Source of the DNA: Butyricimonas faecihominis
GTDB lineage: Bacteria > Bacteroidota > Bacteroidia > Bacteroidales > Marinifilaceae
Direction of reading: 5' to 3'
Assembly (NCBI RefSeq): GCF_033096445.1
Contig: NZ_AP028155.1
Location: forward strand, 3,663,880 to 3,727,879
Length of the DNA stretch: 64,000 bases
In this document: positions 18,022-25,274 of the stretch, piece after piece
Layout: every line of letters starts with the position of its first letter
How positions within the stretch are numbered: position 1 is the stretch's first letter
Notes under the pieces: model-generated
Seen by the model: only the letters and a program-made list of their open reading frames with translations
Told to the model about the DNA's origin: nothing
The model's database searches: none
Program-made: the position numbers and the translations under genes

Positions 18022-18084
18022 AAGAAGTAATCATGAGAAAGAAAAAAGTAAAAGATATGAAGTGACAAAAAATGAAAGAAAAAT

Positions 18085-19299
18085 ATGGGAAATAAGATGT
18101 TAACAAAGAACTTGGTTTGGAGAAGTAAAAAATGTAGCAAATCTGTATTGTTATTTTTAGTCGTGGGTTTATACCCTTTGTTACTTGACGCGGCGCTTGC
18201 TACGCAAGATAGTATCGTAACTTCTTCGGTCTTGAATTATAATGATTCTCATGGTGTACCTGTTGTCAACGTGTCCATAAATGGTAGGGGATACTCTTTC
18301 CTGTTTGACACGGGGGCGGGAATGACCTGTATTTCGGACAAGGTGGTTAGCGAGGCGGGATTGTTTCTTCGTTCGACGAGTAACTATATCGTGGGGATGG
18401 ATGGGAATGTGTCTTATGCCACAATTTCTTCGCTTGTCTTCGGCGATGTAAAAGCGGATAGCTTGGAAGCGATCGTGTTACCCGGGAATAATCCGGGGCT
18501 TCGTGCAATAGGTGTTGATGGTATCTTGGGAGCTAATGCTTTTTCGGATTTTGTCGTAACATTTGATGCGAAGACGAAAACCATCATGATCGAGAAATCG
18601 GTTATCAGAGAGGAAGGAGATTGGATGCCGATGAAACTATGGGATGGCCTTCCCTTGCTGGCACTCAAATTGCGTGGAAAGGAAGAGTTATACGATGTTC
18701 CGGGGGTATTTGATAGTGGAAGTAGTATGGGGGCTTTTGGTTTGCCTTCGGTGAAAGGTTTCGAGGAGTGGACAGCTGCCGGGCTTATCGATAGCGTGGA
18801 AGAGGGGCAGGGAACTACCACGCTTATGCTTGGGGGACGGGTAGGTATGGATAAATTGTATCGGGGTGAATTGAAAGAATGTCATATCGGGAACGGAGTT
18901 TTTTCTGGAATCCCGGTATATACAGGTGGCATTGACTATCTGTTACTTTGTTTTAAAATCACGGATCTCGGTAAATTGACACTGGATTATCCGAACAAAC
19001 GTTTTAGTTTTACAGCCTACGAGGGTGCTGCCGTTTGGGAAGGGGATCAACGTCCCGTGACCACGGCCGTGATTAACGGGGAACTCAAGATTACGGCGGT
19101 GTGGGGTAAGGAAGCCCTTGAAAAGATTGCCCCCGGCTACACGGTGACGGCTCTTGATGGTAAACCGACCAATAAAGTACCCCCCGGGATACCCAATATT
19201 GACGTGTTTATCGGGATGGTTAAGGCCAAGACGGTTACGGTTCGGGATATGGATGGGAATGAACTGACCCTGCCTGCAACCTTATTTTTGGCGGAATGA
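18085..19299 (+). CDS. Retropepsin-like aspartyl protease with C-terminal PDZ-like segment
   Basis: A 404-residue exported protein with two aspartic-protease half-sites: FDTGAGMTCIS (D75) and FDSGSSMGAFGLP (D210). This is the two-lobed arrangement of bacterial pepsin-retropepsin-like proteins. The last 80 residues (APGYTVTALDGKPTNKV) resemble a PDZ domain, as in related secreted aspartyl proteases. A hydrophobic signal segment lies at 20-40; the start could also be the ATG at 18097. It probably cleaves peptides in the periplasm or at the surface, consistent with a peptide-uptake role for the locus. Substrate unknown. Confidence 0.82.
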   Translation: MGNKMLTKNLVWRSKKCSKSVLLFLVVGLYPLLLDAALATQDSIVTSSVLNYNDSHGVPVVNVSINGRGYSFLFDTGAGMTCISDKVVSEAGLFLRSTSNYIVGMDGNVSYATISSLVFGDVKADSLEAIVLPGNNPGLRAIGVDGILGANAFSDFVVTFDAKTKTIMIEKSVIREEGDWMPMKLWDGLPLLALKLRGKEELYDVPGVFDSGSSMGAFGLPSVKGFEEWTAAGLIDSVEEGQGTTTLMLGGRVGMDKLYRGELKECHIGNGVFSGIPVYTGGIDYLLLCFKITDLGKLTLDYPNKRFSFTAYEGAAVWEGDQRPVTTAVINGELKITAVWGKEALEKIAPGYTVTALDGKPTNKVPPGIPNIDVFIGMVKAKTVTVRDMDGNELTLPATLFLAE

Positions 19300-19430
19300 G
19301 AAAAATTTATATATGATTTTTTGAAATTGATGCGACCATTTTCCTCTAATTCCGTATTACATTTGTAGTATAAATCGGAATTAACAGGAAGATTAGATGA
19401 TTTAGTGATTGATTTTTTAATGTAAATACA

Positions 19431-19874
19431 ATGAAACGAGTAAATTTATTCATTCTTTTAGTTGCTGGAACATTATTATTCTTTGGTTGTAAGGATAAGA
19501 CAAAAAACGAGGCTTCTGGGAATGCGGAAACAAAATCTACGGTCACGGTCGGATTGAGGTCGGCTAATACTGATACATTGAGAGCGACGAGTATAGATTC
19601 ATTACGTCATCCCTGTCGGGGATGTCTGGATACGATTACTGAAATCCCGTATGATATTCCGGCACAGCGATTCGATGAAACGGCACAGGCTTTGGCTCAT
19701 GCCACGGGATGTTTTATCGAGACGGATTTGGCAAAGACGGGTAGCGTGAAAGTAAATGCCGTGAAAGGTAAAATGAGTATCCGGGATGCGATTCGCGTAG
19801 CAATTAAAGGTACGAAACTGCAAATCACCGAAGAAAAACCGGATCGTCTGAAAGTAGAGATTGTTGAAGAATAG
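19431..19874 (+). CDS. Lipoprotein consisting of a free-standing STN domain
   Basis: A 147-residue lipoprotein (FFGC lipobox, cysteine 20). After a short spacer, residues from about 66 to the end have the STN pattern normally found at the N-terminus of TonB-dependent signalling transporters or secretins: DIPAQRFDETAQALAHATG, then VKGKMSIRDAIRVAIKGTKL. Here it is not attached to a transporter. It lies 131 bases after the protease gene; that gap holds an 8-base inverted repeat (TAATTCCG / CGGAATTA, about 19350-19384). It may bind the FecR C-terminal domain or a TonB-system partner. The fold call is fairly secure; the role is inference. Confidence 0.68.
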   Translation: MKRVNLFILLVAGTLLFFGCKDKTKNEASGNAETKSTVTVGLRSANTDTLRATSIDSLRHPCRGCLDTITEIPYDIPAQRFDETAQALAHATGCFIETDLAKTGSVKVNAVKGKMSIRDAIRVAIKGTKLQITEEKPDRLKVEIVEE

Positions 19875-19880
19875 GCGTTG

Positions 19881-19924
19881 CAAAAATCATCAGCTCCTTG
19901 TTGGGGTTCTCCGGGGAGCTGATG
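19881..19924 (-). terminator. Intrinsic terminator at the convergent end
   Basis: A 10-base stem (CATCAGCTCC 19888-19897 with GGAGCTGATG 19915-19924). Read on the minus strand it is followed by ATTTTTG, so it chiefly ends the minus-strand gene at 19928. It also closes the first uptake locus. Confidence 0.7.
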
Positions 19925-19927
19925 AAG

Positions 19928-20254
19928 TCAATCAAAATTATCTTTTACCATTTGTTCTCCGAATAGCCGGACTCGTACTTCCCGGATACGGTGGTCATAT
20001 TGTTCGTGGGGGAGTCCTCCTTTTATAGCCATCTGCTTCATGGCTGAGTATTGCTTTATTTCTATTTCACCTAAGCGATAATCCTGTAAGCTATATCCTT
20101 CGTTTGTAGCTCTTTGGACAAACATTTCATGGGCTCTTTCGAGACAGGCGATAGCCTCGGTACATTGTTGCTTGATGGGGAAATTATCTTTTTCCAAGGT
20201 TTCGATCTCTACCAATAGATCGTGCATCCGTTGTTTGTTTTCTTCTTCTGTCAT
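19928..20254 (-). CDS. Small charged helical protein of unknown function
   Basis: A 108-residue, strongly charged protein predicted to be mostly helical (MHDLLVEIETLEKDNFP, ACLERAHEMFVQRA). No family is recognised. It follows an XRE-type DNA-binding gene by 10 bases on the same strand, within a stretch of toxin-antitoxin-like modules. The pair could be a regulatory or toxin-antitoxin unit, but nothing in the protein itself shows toxicity or an enzymatic site. Confidence 0.6.
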   Translation of the reverse strand: MTEEENKQRMHDLLVEIETLEKDNFPIKQQCTEAIACLERAHEMFVQRATNEGYSLQDYRLGEIEIKQYSAMKQMAIKGGLPHEQYDHRIREVRVRLFGEQMVKDNFD

Positions 20255-20264
20255 GGTGTGATAT

Positions 20265-20513
20265 TTAATTATTCCTCAGAAAACGGTGTAAACGCTCTTG
20301 GTAAGAACGCTTGTATATTTGCTTTCCCGTTTCTATACTTTTGATGATCCGCGGACTCAAACCGGTATCATCTGTCAAATCCTGTTGGGTCAAACCAAGC
20401 AAAGTACGACGGTTCTTTAATAAGTTGATAGAAATCCATAGTGCAATATATTTCCCTTTTAGTGCAAATTTGCGATAAAAATGGGATAATTCAACCGTTT
20501 TGGACAGTCCCAA
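20265..20513 (-). CDS. XRE-family helix-turn-helix protein
   Basis: About 82 residues with a Cro/CI-type helix-turn-helix (LLGLTQQDLTDDTGLSPRII, then SIETGK). No ATG opens this frame. The first usable codon is a TTG at 20513, but a shorter start close to the HTH is possible because the residues before it look unlike coding sequence. It is a likely autorepressor of itself and the helical protein downstream. The 480 bases upstream carry several inverted and direct repeats that could be operators. Confidence 0.6.
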   Translation of the reverse strand: MGLSKTVELSHFYRKFALKGKYIALWISINLLKNRRTLLGLTQQDLTDDTGLSPRIIKSIETGKQIYKRSYQERLHRFLRNN

Positions 20514-20994
20514 TTTATATCCTAATCTAACCCAGATAAAGTGGTAATCTAACCGAGATTATCTCACTTAAGCAGAGCTTATTCGAAGCTTTCACAGAAC
20601 TTAAATATTGTGGAATGTGGGAGCTACGTGTAAGCTTCGAGGGTTCTTCGAATAAGTGGGATTATTTGGGTAACTTCTCCTTAGGTTCTCTTTAGGTTCT
20701 CCTTGTACTCCTGCTTGGAATTAGAGTTTTTACCCCGTAATAACATCGTGATAATACTGTAATAATCTCACGTGACTATTATACCGTCCTTTCAGTACTC
20801 TTTCCGGTATATTGGGAATGGGTTATGAAAGGGCGATGAAAGGGCAATGAAAGGGGCGGGGGAGATTATAACGATAGTAAAAGGGTGGCTTATCCCTGTT
20901 TTATCCCTGTTGATGTTTTCTAATAATAAAAACGGATGAATCATTGATTTTTGTTCACTAATTAGTTATCTTTGTAAAAGCAAAAATACTTGTT
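20514..20994. other. Repeat-rich intergenic region of the toxin-antitoxin island
   Basis: No gene is visible. The region holds a perfect inverted repeat (CTTATTCGAA near 20578, TTCGAATAAG near 20650), the related pair GAAGCTT / AAGCTTC inside it, near-repeats of TAATCTAACC around 20521-20560, repeated AGGTTCTC near 20680-20700, and three 11-base repeats of TGAAAGGG type around 20826-20860. It separates the divergent XRE gene and HigBA-like genes, so operators for both are expected here. Confidence 0.55.
20944..20974 (+). promoter_or_regulatory. Bacteroidota-type promoter of the higBA-like operon
   Basis: TATCTTTG at 20967-20974 matches the Bacteroidota -7 box TAnnTTTG, with ATTG ending 20 bases upstream as the -33 element. 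The toxin-like gene starts at 20995. Pattern match only. Confidence 0.5.
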
Positions 20995-21360
20995 ATGGCA
21001 GAAAAAAGAGAATATGTTCGCCAAGTAGTAGCGTATGCAAATTATTTTAAGGATTTCAAAAAGACTTTATCTCGGAATACTTTGCGTAAAATCTACCAGA
21101 TTTTTATTTATATAATGACGTTAGAGCAGGTCCCGGAGATATTTCTTAAGGCAGTTGTTGGGGTGCATGGGCTTTTTGAAGTTAGAGTTGAAGAGGGTGG
21201 TAATATTTATCGAATTTTTTGTTGTATGGACGAGGGTAATTTGGTGATATTGTTTAATGGTTTTCAGAAGAAAACGCAGAAAGCACCTCTCAGGGAGATA
21301 GAACGAGCTAAACGGATTATGAATGAATATTTTGCTAGTAAAGACAGGAAAGGAGAATAA
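20995..21360 (+). CDS. RelE/HigB-type toxin (phage Gp49-like)
   Basis: A 121-residue basic protein of the RelE/ParE superfamily, Gp49-like branch. Family features are FKKTLSRNTLRKIYQ, a central GLFEVRVEEGGNIYRIFC strand pair, and VILFNGFQKKTQKAPLREIERAKR near the end. Such toxins cleave mRNA on the ribosome. Its stop codon overlaps the region just before the antitoxin start, giving the toxin-first order of higBA systems. Upstream lies a typical promoter. Confidence 0.85.
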   Translation: MAEKREYVRQVVAYANYFKDFKKTLSRNTLRKIYQIFIYIMTLEQVPEIFLKAVVGVHGLFEVRVEEGGNIYRIFCCMDEGNLVILFNGFQKKTQKAPLREIERAKRIMNEYFASKDRKGE

Positions 21361-21361
21361 A

Positions 21362-21673
21362 ATGATGAGTAATGATGAATTGAAAGCAATAGGATGTACT
21401 CCGATTGAGGATTTAATCACGGAAGATTTTGGTGCTATCGGGACGGAAGAACGTAATGAATTTGAAAATGGTTGTGAGGCATTCATTATAGGGGAGCAAT
21501 TAAAAGCGGAGCGTTTGAAAGCGGGCATGACGCAGGAGCAACTTGCAGCTAAAATAGGAACAAAAAAAAGTTATATTTCCCGTATCGAAAATGGACATGC
21601 AGATATTCAGCTTTCCACGTTGTTTAAGATATTTCAAGGGCTTGGACGTAAAATTAGTTTTACTATAATGTAA
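21362..21673 (+). CDS. HigA-like antitoxin, XRE family
   Basis: A 103-residue protein with a C-terminal XRE helix-turn-helix (GMTQEQLAAKIGTKKSYISR, then IENGHADIQLSTL). I start at the paired ATGs at 21362/21365; the frame begins at 21323 but that part overlaps the toxin gene. It should neutralise the RelE-type toxin encoded directly before it and repress the operon. The order toxin then antitoxin and the near-overlap of the genes are characteristic of higBA. Confidence 0.85.
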   Translation: MMSNDELKAIGCTPIEDLITEDFGAIGTEERNEFENGCEAFIIGEQLKAERLKAGMTQEQLAAKIGTKKSYISRIENGHADIQLSTLFKIFQGLGRKISFTIM

Positions 21674-21712
21674 TTTCATAAATCCCTTGTTCCCAAACGA
21701 GGTGAGTAGTTT

Positions 21713-21793
21713 ATTACTTCACCATATGTTTCCGTAAAATAAGAATCGCCTCCCCCCGGCGTTTGTTATAGACGGTTTGGAGGGCGAGGCCCA
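21713..21793 (-). pseudogene. Duplicated 3' end of an ECF sigma gene
   Basis: These 81 bases repeat the last 78 bases of the sigma gene at 23467 (23466-23543), with three substitutions and a three-base insertion in a C run. They include its stop codon and encode the recognisable tail QTVYNKRR...LRKHMVK. The copy lies on the far side of the abiE pair, so the pair is framed by a direct repeat. Confidence 0.88.
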
Positions 21794-21802
21794 ATAAGTA
21801 TA

Positions 21803-22603
21803 TTATCTGGTCCAAGAAAGTCTATCAATGAGCCTCTCTTTCACAACTAGATATGCCTCTTGGGGGTTGAATGAAATCTCCGGTCGCAGTAATAATTGTG
21901 AGTCACCAAGGAAATCTGGATCTTGTATTTTCTCCTCCATGTTGAGAATAAATTGTTTGTAGGTGGGTGGCTGTTGTACTGTAAACCTCATATACTTGTG
22001 ATAGCAGCGAATCACGTCATCTGGATTTACATCCGTTTGTTTTAATGCAACGTACAGATCAAATAAATCACGCCCTTTCTTTCGTTGATAGAGCGCACGT
22101 AATTTCGTCCCCAATAATTCAGCAAATTGGTAGGTAGTAATCTTACAGGAACCGGAAAACCATTTATTTCCGACCGAGAAAGGAACTTCTACCAGGCCCA
22201 TTTCAGTGAAATGCTCAAAGCAGTTTATCTCCAGTTTCAAACGAATCGGCATGACGGGAGGTATTTCGGATTCCATACGAAATAGCATGGTGTTATTATA
22301 TCGTTTCTGTTTTGTTACTTTATTTGGCATAAAATCAAGAACTTCGCCTAGTCGGGACATGATGGATTTTATGGGGCCGGCAGTTATTTGTACCAGATCA
22401 ATATCTTCACTATATCGAGGCTGAGGGGAAAGATATAATTTATGAAGAGCCGTACCTCCACGGAAAGCCAGTTGATTTCGCAGAAAGTTATCGTTAAAAA
22501 TAGCCACGAGACAACGTGAAATCAGTAAATCCTGTTCCACTTGAGCATTGTCCGTCCAAGGTACTTGTGCGCCCCATTCTTGTATCGCTGATCTGTTTAT
22601 CAT
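21803..22603 (-). CDS. abiEii: AbiEii-type nucleotidyltransferase toxin
   Basis: A 266-residue nucleotidyltransferase of the AbiEii/AbiGii family, the toxin of type IV toxin-antitoxin and phage-abortive systems. The signature FRGGTALHKLY (GGTALHK at 49-55) and RYSEDIDL (63-70, with the metal-binding acidic residues) are intact. A later KLRALYQRKKGRDLFDLYVA segment is also typical. Its start overlaps the abiEi stop by four bases (ATGA), indicating translational coupling. Confidence 0.9.
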   Translation of the reverse strand: MINRSAIQEWGAQVPWTDNAQVEQDLLISRCLVAIFNDNFLRNQLAFRGGTALHKLYLSPQPRYSEDIDLVQITAGPIKSIMSRLGEVLDFMPNKVTKQKRYNNTMLFRMESEIPPVMPIRLKLEINCFEHFTEMGLVEVPFSVGNKWFSGSCKITTYQFAELLGTKLRALYQRKKGRDLFDLYVALKQTDVNPDDVIRCYHKYMRFTVQQPPTYKQFILNMEEKIQDPDFLGDSQLLLRPEISFNPQEAYLVVKERLIDRLSWTR

Positions 22604-23403
22604 ATATCGTCTATTTCTATTGTTTGATTAATAATAATTTTCCATTTGTTGTTTCGTTTGTTTCCACGGATGGGCAGACAATGTGCAAGAGGTGTATAGC
22701 CGGGCTTTTTGTTTAGTAGACATAATTGCTGATACAGCATCTCGGCCTGTTTTGTCTCTTCCAGTATATAATCCAATATATATCCGAGTCGTTGAATCGA
22801 TGTTAATGAGGCTGTCTGAAATAAAGTATTTGAGTTTTTGGAGAAGTCGATAGTTTCTACTAATTCAGAAAGAACTGTGGCGGCAACGGACAATCCTCCT
22901 ATCTGATGCTCGAATTGTACGAGGTCAACAGCTGTCAATTCAGCTGATGAATAATGAATTATCCCGGTTTCGGAATTCTTGCTGCAAAGTAAATTTTCGG
23001 GAATATCTTTTCTATAATTCCAAACGATAAGGTTGTTTTTCCGTGCAGATGTTGTTACCACGGGGCGTAAAGTCGTGACAGAGAAGCGTTGAGGGCGCTG
23101 GTGGGCTGCACCATGAATTTCCGCTGCACTGAGTAAACTGATATAATAAGGTTTAGCGAGATATTCCATCAGTTGGTCGATATAATAAGTGGGGGGAACG
23201 ATACCACGAACTGAATATTGTATCGGAATCACGGTATAAAAGCTTTTGTAAACTGATTGGATAATTTTTTGCCTTGACAGACGGTACAACTCGTTCATGA
23301 TATGTTGTTCGGGCATGTCACTAAAATTGACTTTTACATCTCGATATGAGAATGTGGGCTTACCAAGGCTTTCTTGTTGTTTTATCCAATTTCTTATAGT
23401 CAT
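22600..23403 (-). CDS. abiEi: AbiEi-type antitoxin / transcriptional regulator
   Basis: A 267-residue protein of the AbiEi family. The N-terminus carries a winged-helix region (WIKQQESLGKPTFSYRDV), and the middle has the family pattern YYISLLSAAEIHGAAHQRPQ. The frame extends to 23466, but I start at the ATG at 23403 (MTIRNWIK), which matches usual family N-termini and leaves the upstream sigma gene free. AbiEi represses the operon and counters the AbiEii toxin by a type IV mechanism. Confidence 0.88.
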   Translation of the reverse strand: MTIRNWIKQQESLGKPTFSYRDVKVNFSDMPEQHIMNELYRLSRQKIIQSVYKSFYTVIPIQYSVRGIVPPTYYIDQLMEYLAKPYYISLLSAAEIHGAAHQRPQRFSVTTLRPVVTTSARKNNLIVWNYRKDIPENLLCSKNSETGIIHYSSAELTAVDLVQFEHQIGGLSVAATVLSELVETIDFSKNSNTLFQTASLTSIQRLGYILDYILEETKQAEMLYQQLCLLNKKPGYTPLAHCLPIRGNKRNNKWKIIINQTIEIDDI

Positions 23404-23466
23404 ATCAATATAATTTGTTGTAAAGATAATCATTTTTTGATTAGGGTTGCAATAAATTATGGACAA

Positions 23467-23994
23467 TTACTTCACCATATGTTTCCGCAAAATAAGAATA
23501 GCCTCCCGGCGTTTGTTGTAGACGGTTTGGAGGGCGAGGCCCAGTTGTGTGGCGATTTCTTCGGGTTTCCAGCCTTCGAGGTACATGCGGATAACCGTGG
23601 CGTAATCGTCGGGCAGGAATTTTAGTGATTCGTACAGGGAATGAAATAATTCCACTTGCTCGATGTCTTCCGAAAATTCGTTTTCAATTTTACTCTCCAG
23701 TTCGAAACGTTGCTGGTATCCCAGATGCTTGATTTTATTTTTGTAGGCATTCTTCAACGCGATAAAGCAAAATGTTTTGATGTAAGGGATCGACGAGAAT
23801 TGGACGGATTCCCGGAGCCATATATCGGTGAAAATATCTTGGATAACGTCCTCTGCCGGAAGATTCAACGGGTTGAAAATGTGGGTTGCGTATAGGTATA
23901 ATTCTCTATATATCATTCGATAAACGATACTAAACGCTTTCGGGTTTCGCCGATTAAAAGATTCCAAAAGGATTATATCGTCCTGTTTTGACAT
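23467..23994 (-). CDS. ECF RNA polymerase sigma factor (second uptake locus)
   Basis: A 175-residue sigma-70 family ECF factor. Region 2 is visible as PKAFSIVYRMIYREL...EDVIQDIFTDIW and region 4 as KPEEIATQLGLALQTVYNKRR. It is divergent from the fecR at 24104, 109 bases away, and is the natural partner of that anti-sigma factor and the following susCD genes. Its 3' end is the template of the direct repeat found at 21713. Confidence 0.92.
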   Translation of the reverse strand: MSKQDDIILLESFNRRNPKAFSIVYRMIYRELYLYATHIFNPLNLPAEDVIQDIFTDIWLRESVQFSSIPYIKTFCFIALKNAYKNKIKHLGYQQRFELESKIENEFSEDIEQVELFHSLYESLKFLPDDYATVIRMYLEGWKPEEIATQLGLALQTVYNKRREAILILRKHMVK

Positions 23995-24103
23995 ACATCC
24001 AATATAGATTTATTTGTGCAAATGTAAATCTTTTTTGAAAATAATCACTTTTCTACGGTAGTTTTTCCTGTTTCAGTTTATATATGTGTAAAAAGATATA
24101 GAT

Positions 24104-25132
24104 ATGAAAACTGAAAAAGATATAGAAGAAATGCTGGATAACGTGAAAATCCCTTCGGATGAAGAGGTTGAGGCCGCGGGGGTGCGATTCGATCGGCGGC
24201 TGCGTCGTGTGAGAATGCGCCGTCGGATCATTTGGAGCGGGAGTTCCGTGGCGGCGGTGCTGTGTTGTGGGCTCGTGTTTGCCTCGTTGTGGGTACGTGA
24301 AAAGGAAGAGGTGCCTGAGGTGACAAAAGTGGTCAGCGTGATCAAGATGGATCACGATTTTGCCGTGCCGACATTGATTCTGGCGGACGGGAATAGTTTG
24401 AATCTGAAAGGGAAAAAGATGGATTCCGTTGTTCAGAAATCGAACATTCAGATTGCGAATAACCATATCATGTATGATACGGCAAGGACTGCTCGTGAAA
24501 TTGCGTACAACACTCTGATCATCCCTGCCGGGTTCACGTATAACGTGACGCTTGCTGATGGGACGGAAGTAACCCTAAATGCCGGGAGTCGTTTGAAATA
24601 CCCGGAAGAGTTTGTCGGGGATTTGCGGGAGGTGGAATTGTCGGGGGAGGCTTATTTTAATGTGACGAAGTCGGGGCAACCGTTCGTGGTAAATATTGAC
24701 GGTTCTAAAATCCGGGTTTACGGGACCCGGTTTAACGTGAAGGGACGTTCTCAAAAGACAGTCGAGACCGTGTTGATCGAGGGGAAGATTGGTTTTAAAT
24801 CTCCCGGTCGTGATGAGATTCAAGTCATTCCCGGAGAACAGGTCGCTTATAACGTGGGGTCCGGTGATATTAAAGTGGAACGTGTGGACGTGCAATATGC
24901 CATGGCGTGGCTGAATAACGTGTTCCGCTATCGGGACAAGCCTTTGGATCTCGTGCTGGAAGATATTTCAACTTGGTACGGGGTCGAGTTTGAAGCCCGG
25001 ACGGAACTGGCCCGGATTGAAATAACCATGAATTTGAGTAAAGAGACTCCGATTGACGAGGTGATTCAATTCCTTGAAGAAATGACGGATTGTAAATTTA
25101 TAAAAGAAAGGGGGCATTACATCGTGAAGTAA
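24104..25132 (+). CDS. FecR-family anti-sigma factor (second uptake locus)
   Basis: A 342-residue inner-membrane protein. It has a short charged cytoplasmic part (about 1-43), one membrane segment (SSVAAVLCCGLVFASLW), a FecR domain (IPAGFTYNVTLADGTEVTL, VELSGEAYFNV, IRVYGTRFNV) and a C-terminal DUF4974/STN-like domain. It should hold the divergently encoded ECF sigma factor until the STN domain of the SusC at 25275 signals substrate. The periplasmic part is similar to the FecR at 3612, but the cytoplasmic parts differ, suggesting different sigma partners. Confidence 0.92.
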   Translation: MKTEKDIEEMLDNVKIPSDEEVEAAGVRFDRRLRRVRMRRRIIWSGSSVAAVLCCGLVFASLWVREKEEVPEVTKVVSVIKMDHDFAVPTLILADGNSLNLKGKKMDSVVQKSNIQIANNHIMYDTARTAREIAYNTLIIPAGFTYNVTLADGTEVTLNAGSRLKYPEEFVGDLREVELSGEAYFNVTKSGQPFVVNIDGSKIRVYGTRFNVKGRSQKTVETVLIEGKIGFKSPGRDEIQVIPGEQVAYNVGSGDIKVERVDVQYAMAWLNNVFRYRDKPLDLVLEDISTWYGVEFEARTELARIEITMNLSKETPIDEVIQFLEEMTDCKFIKERGHYIVK

Positions 25133-25149
25133 AAAACAACAAGTAAAAA

Positions 25150-25220
25150 AATTATCCCGCTAGGCAGGATAATTTAGGGTAAAATCGCTATCGTATAAAA
25201 TTGAGCCTTTATCCATAGCG
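25150..25220 (+). promoter_or_regulatory. Two hairpins between fecR and susC (second locus)
   Basis: A perfect 8-base stem (AATTATCC 25150-25157 with GGATAATT 25167-25174) is followed by CGCTAT...ATAGCG (25186-25220). Position and number match the hairpin pair at 4782-4853, although the sequences differ. Likely partial termination or message stabilisation between fecR and susC. Confidence 0.5.
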
Positions 25221-25274
25221 ACCATCAAACAGTAAAGTGAATTTACTATTTAATTAAATAAGTACGACAAATTT

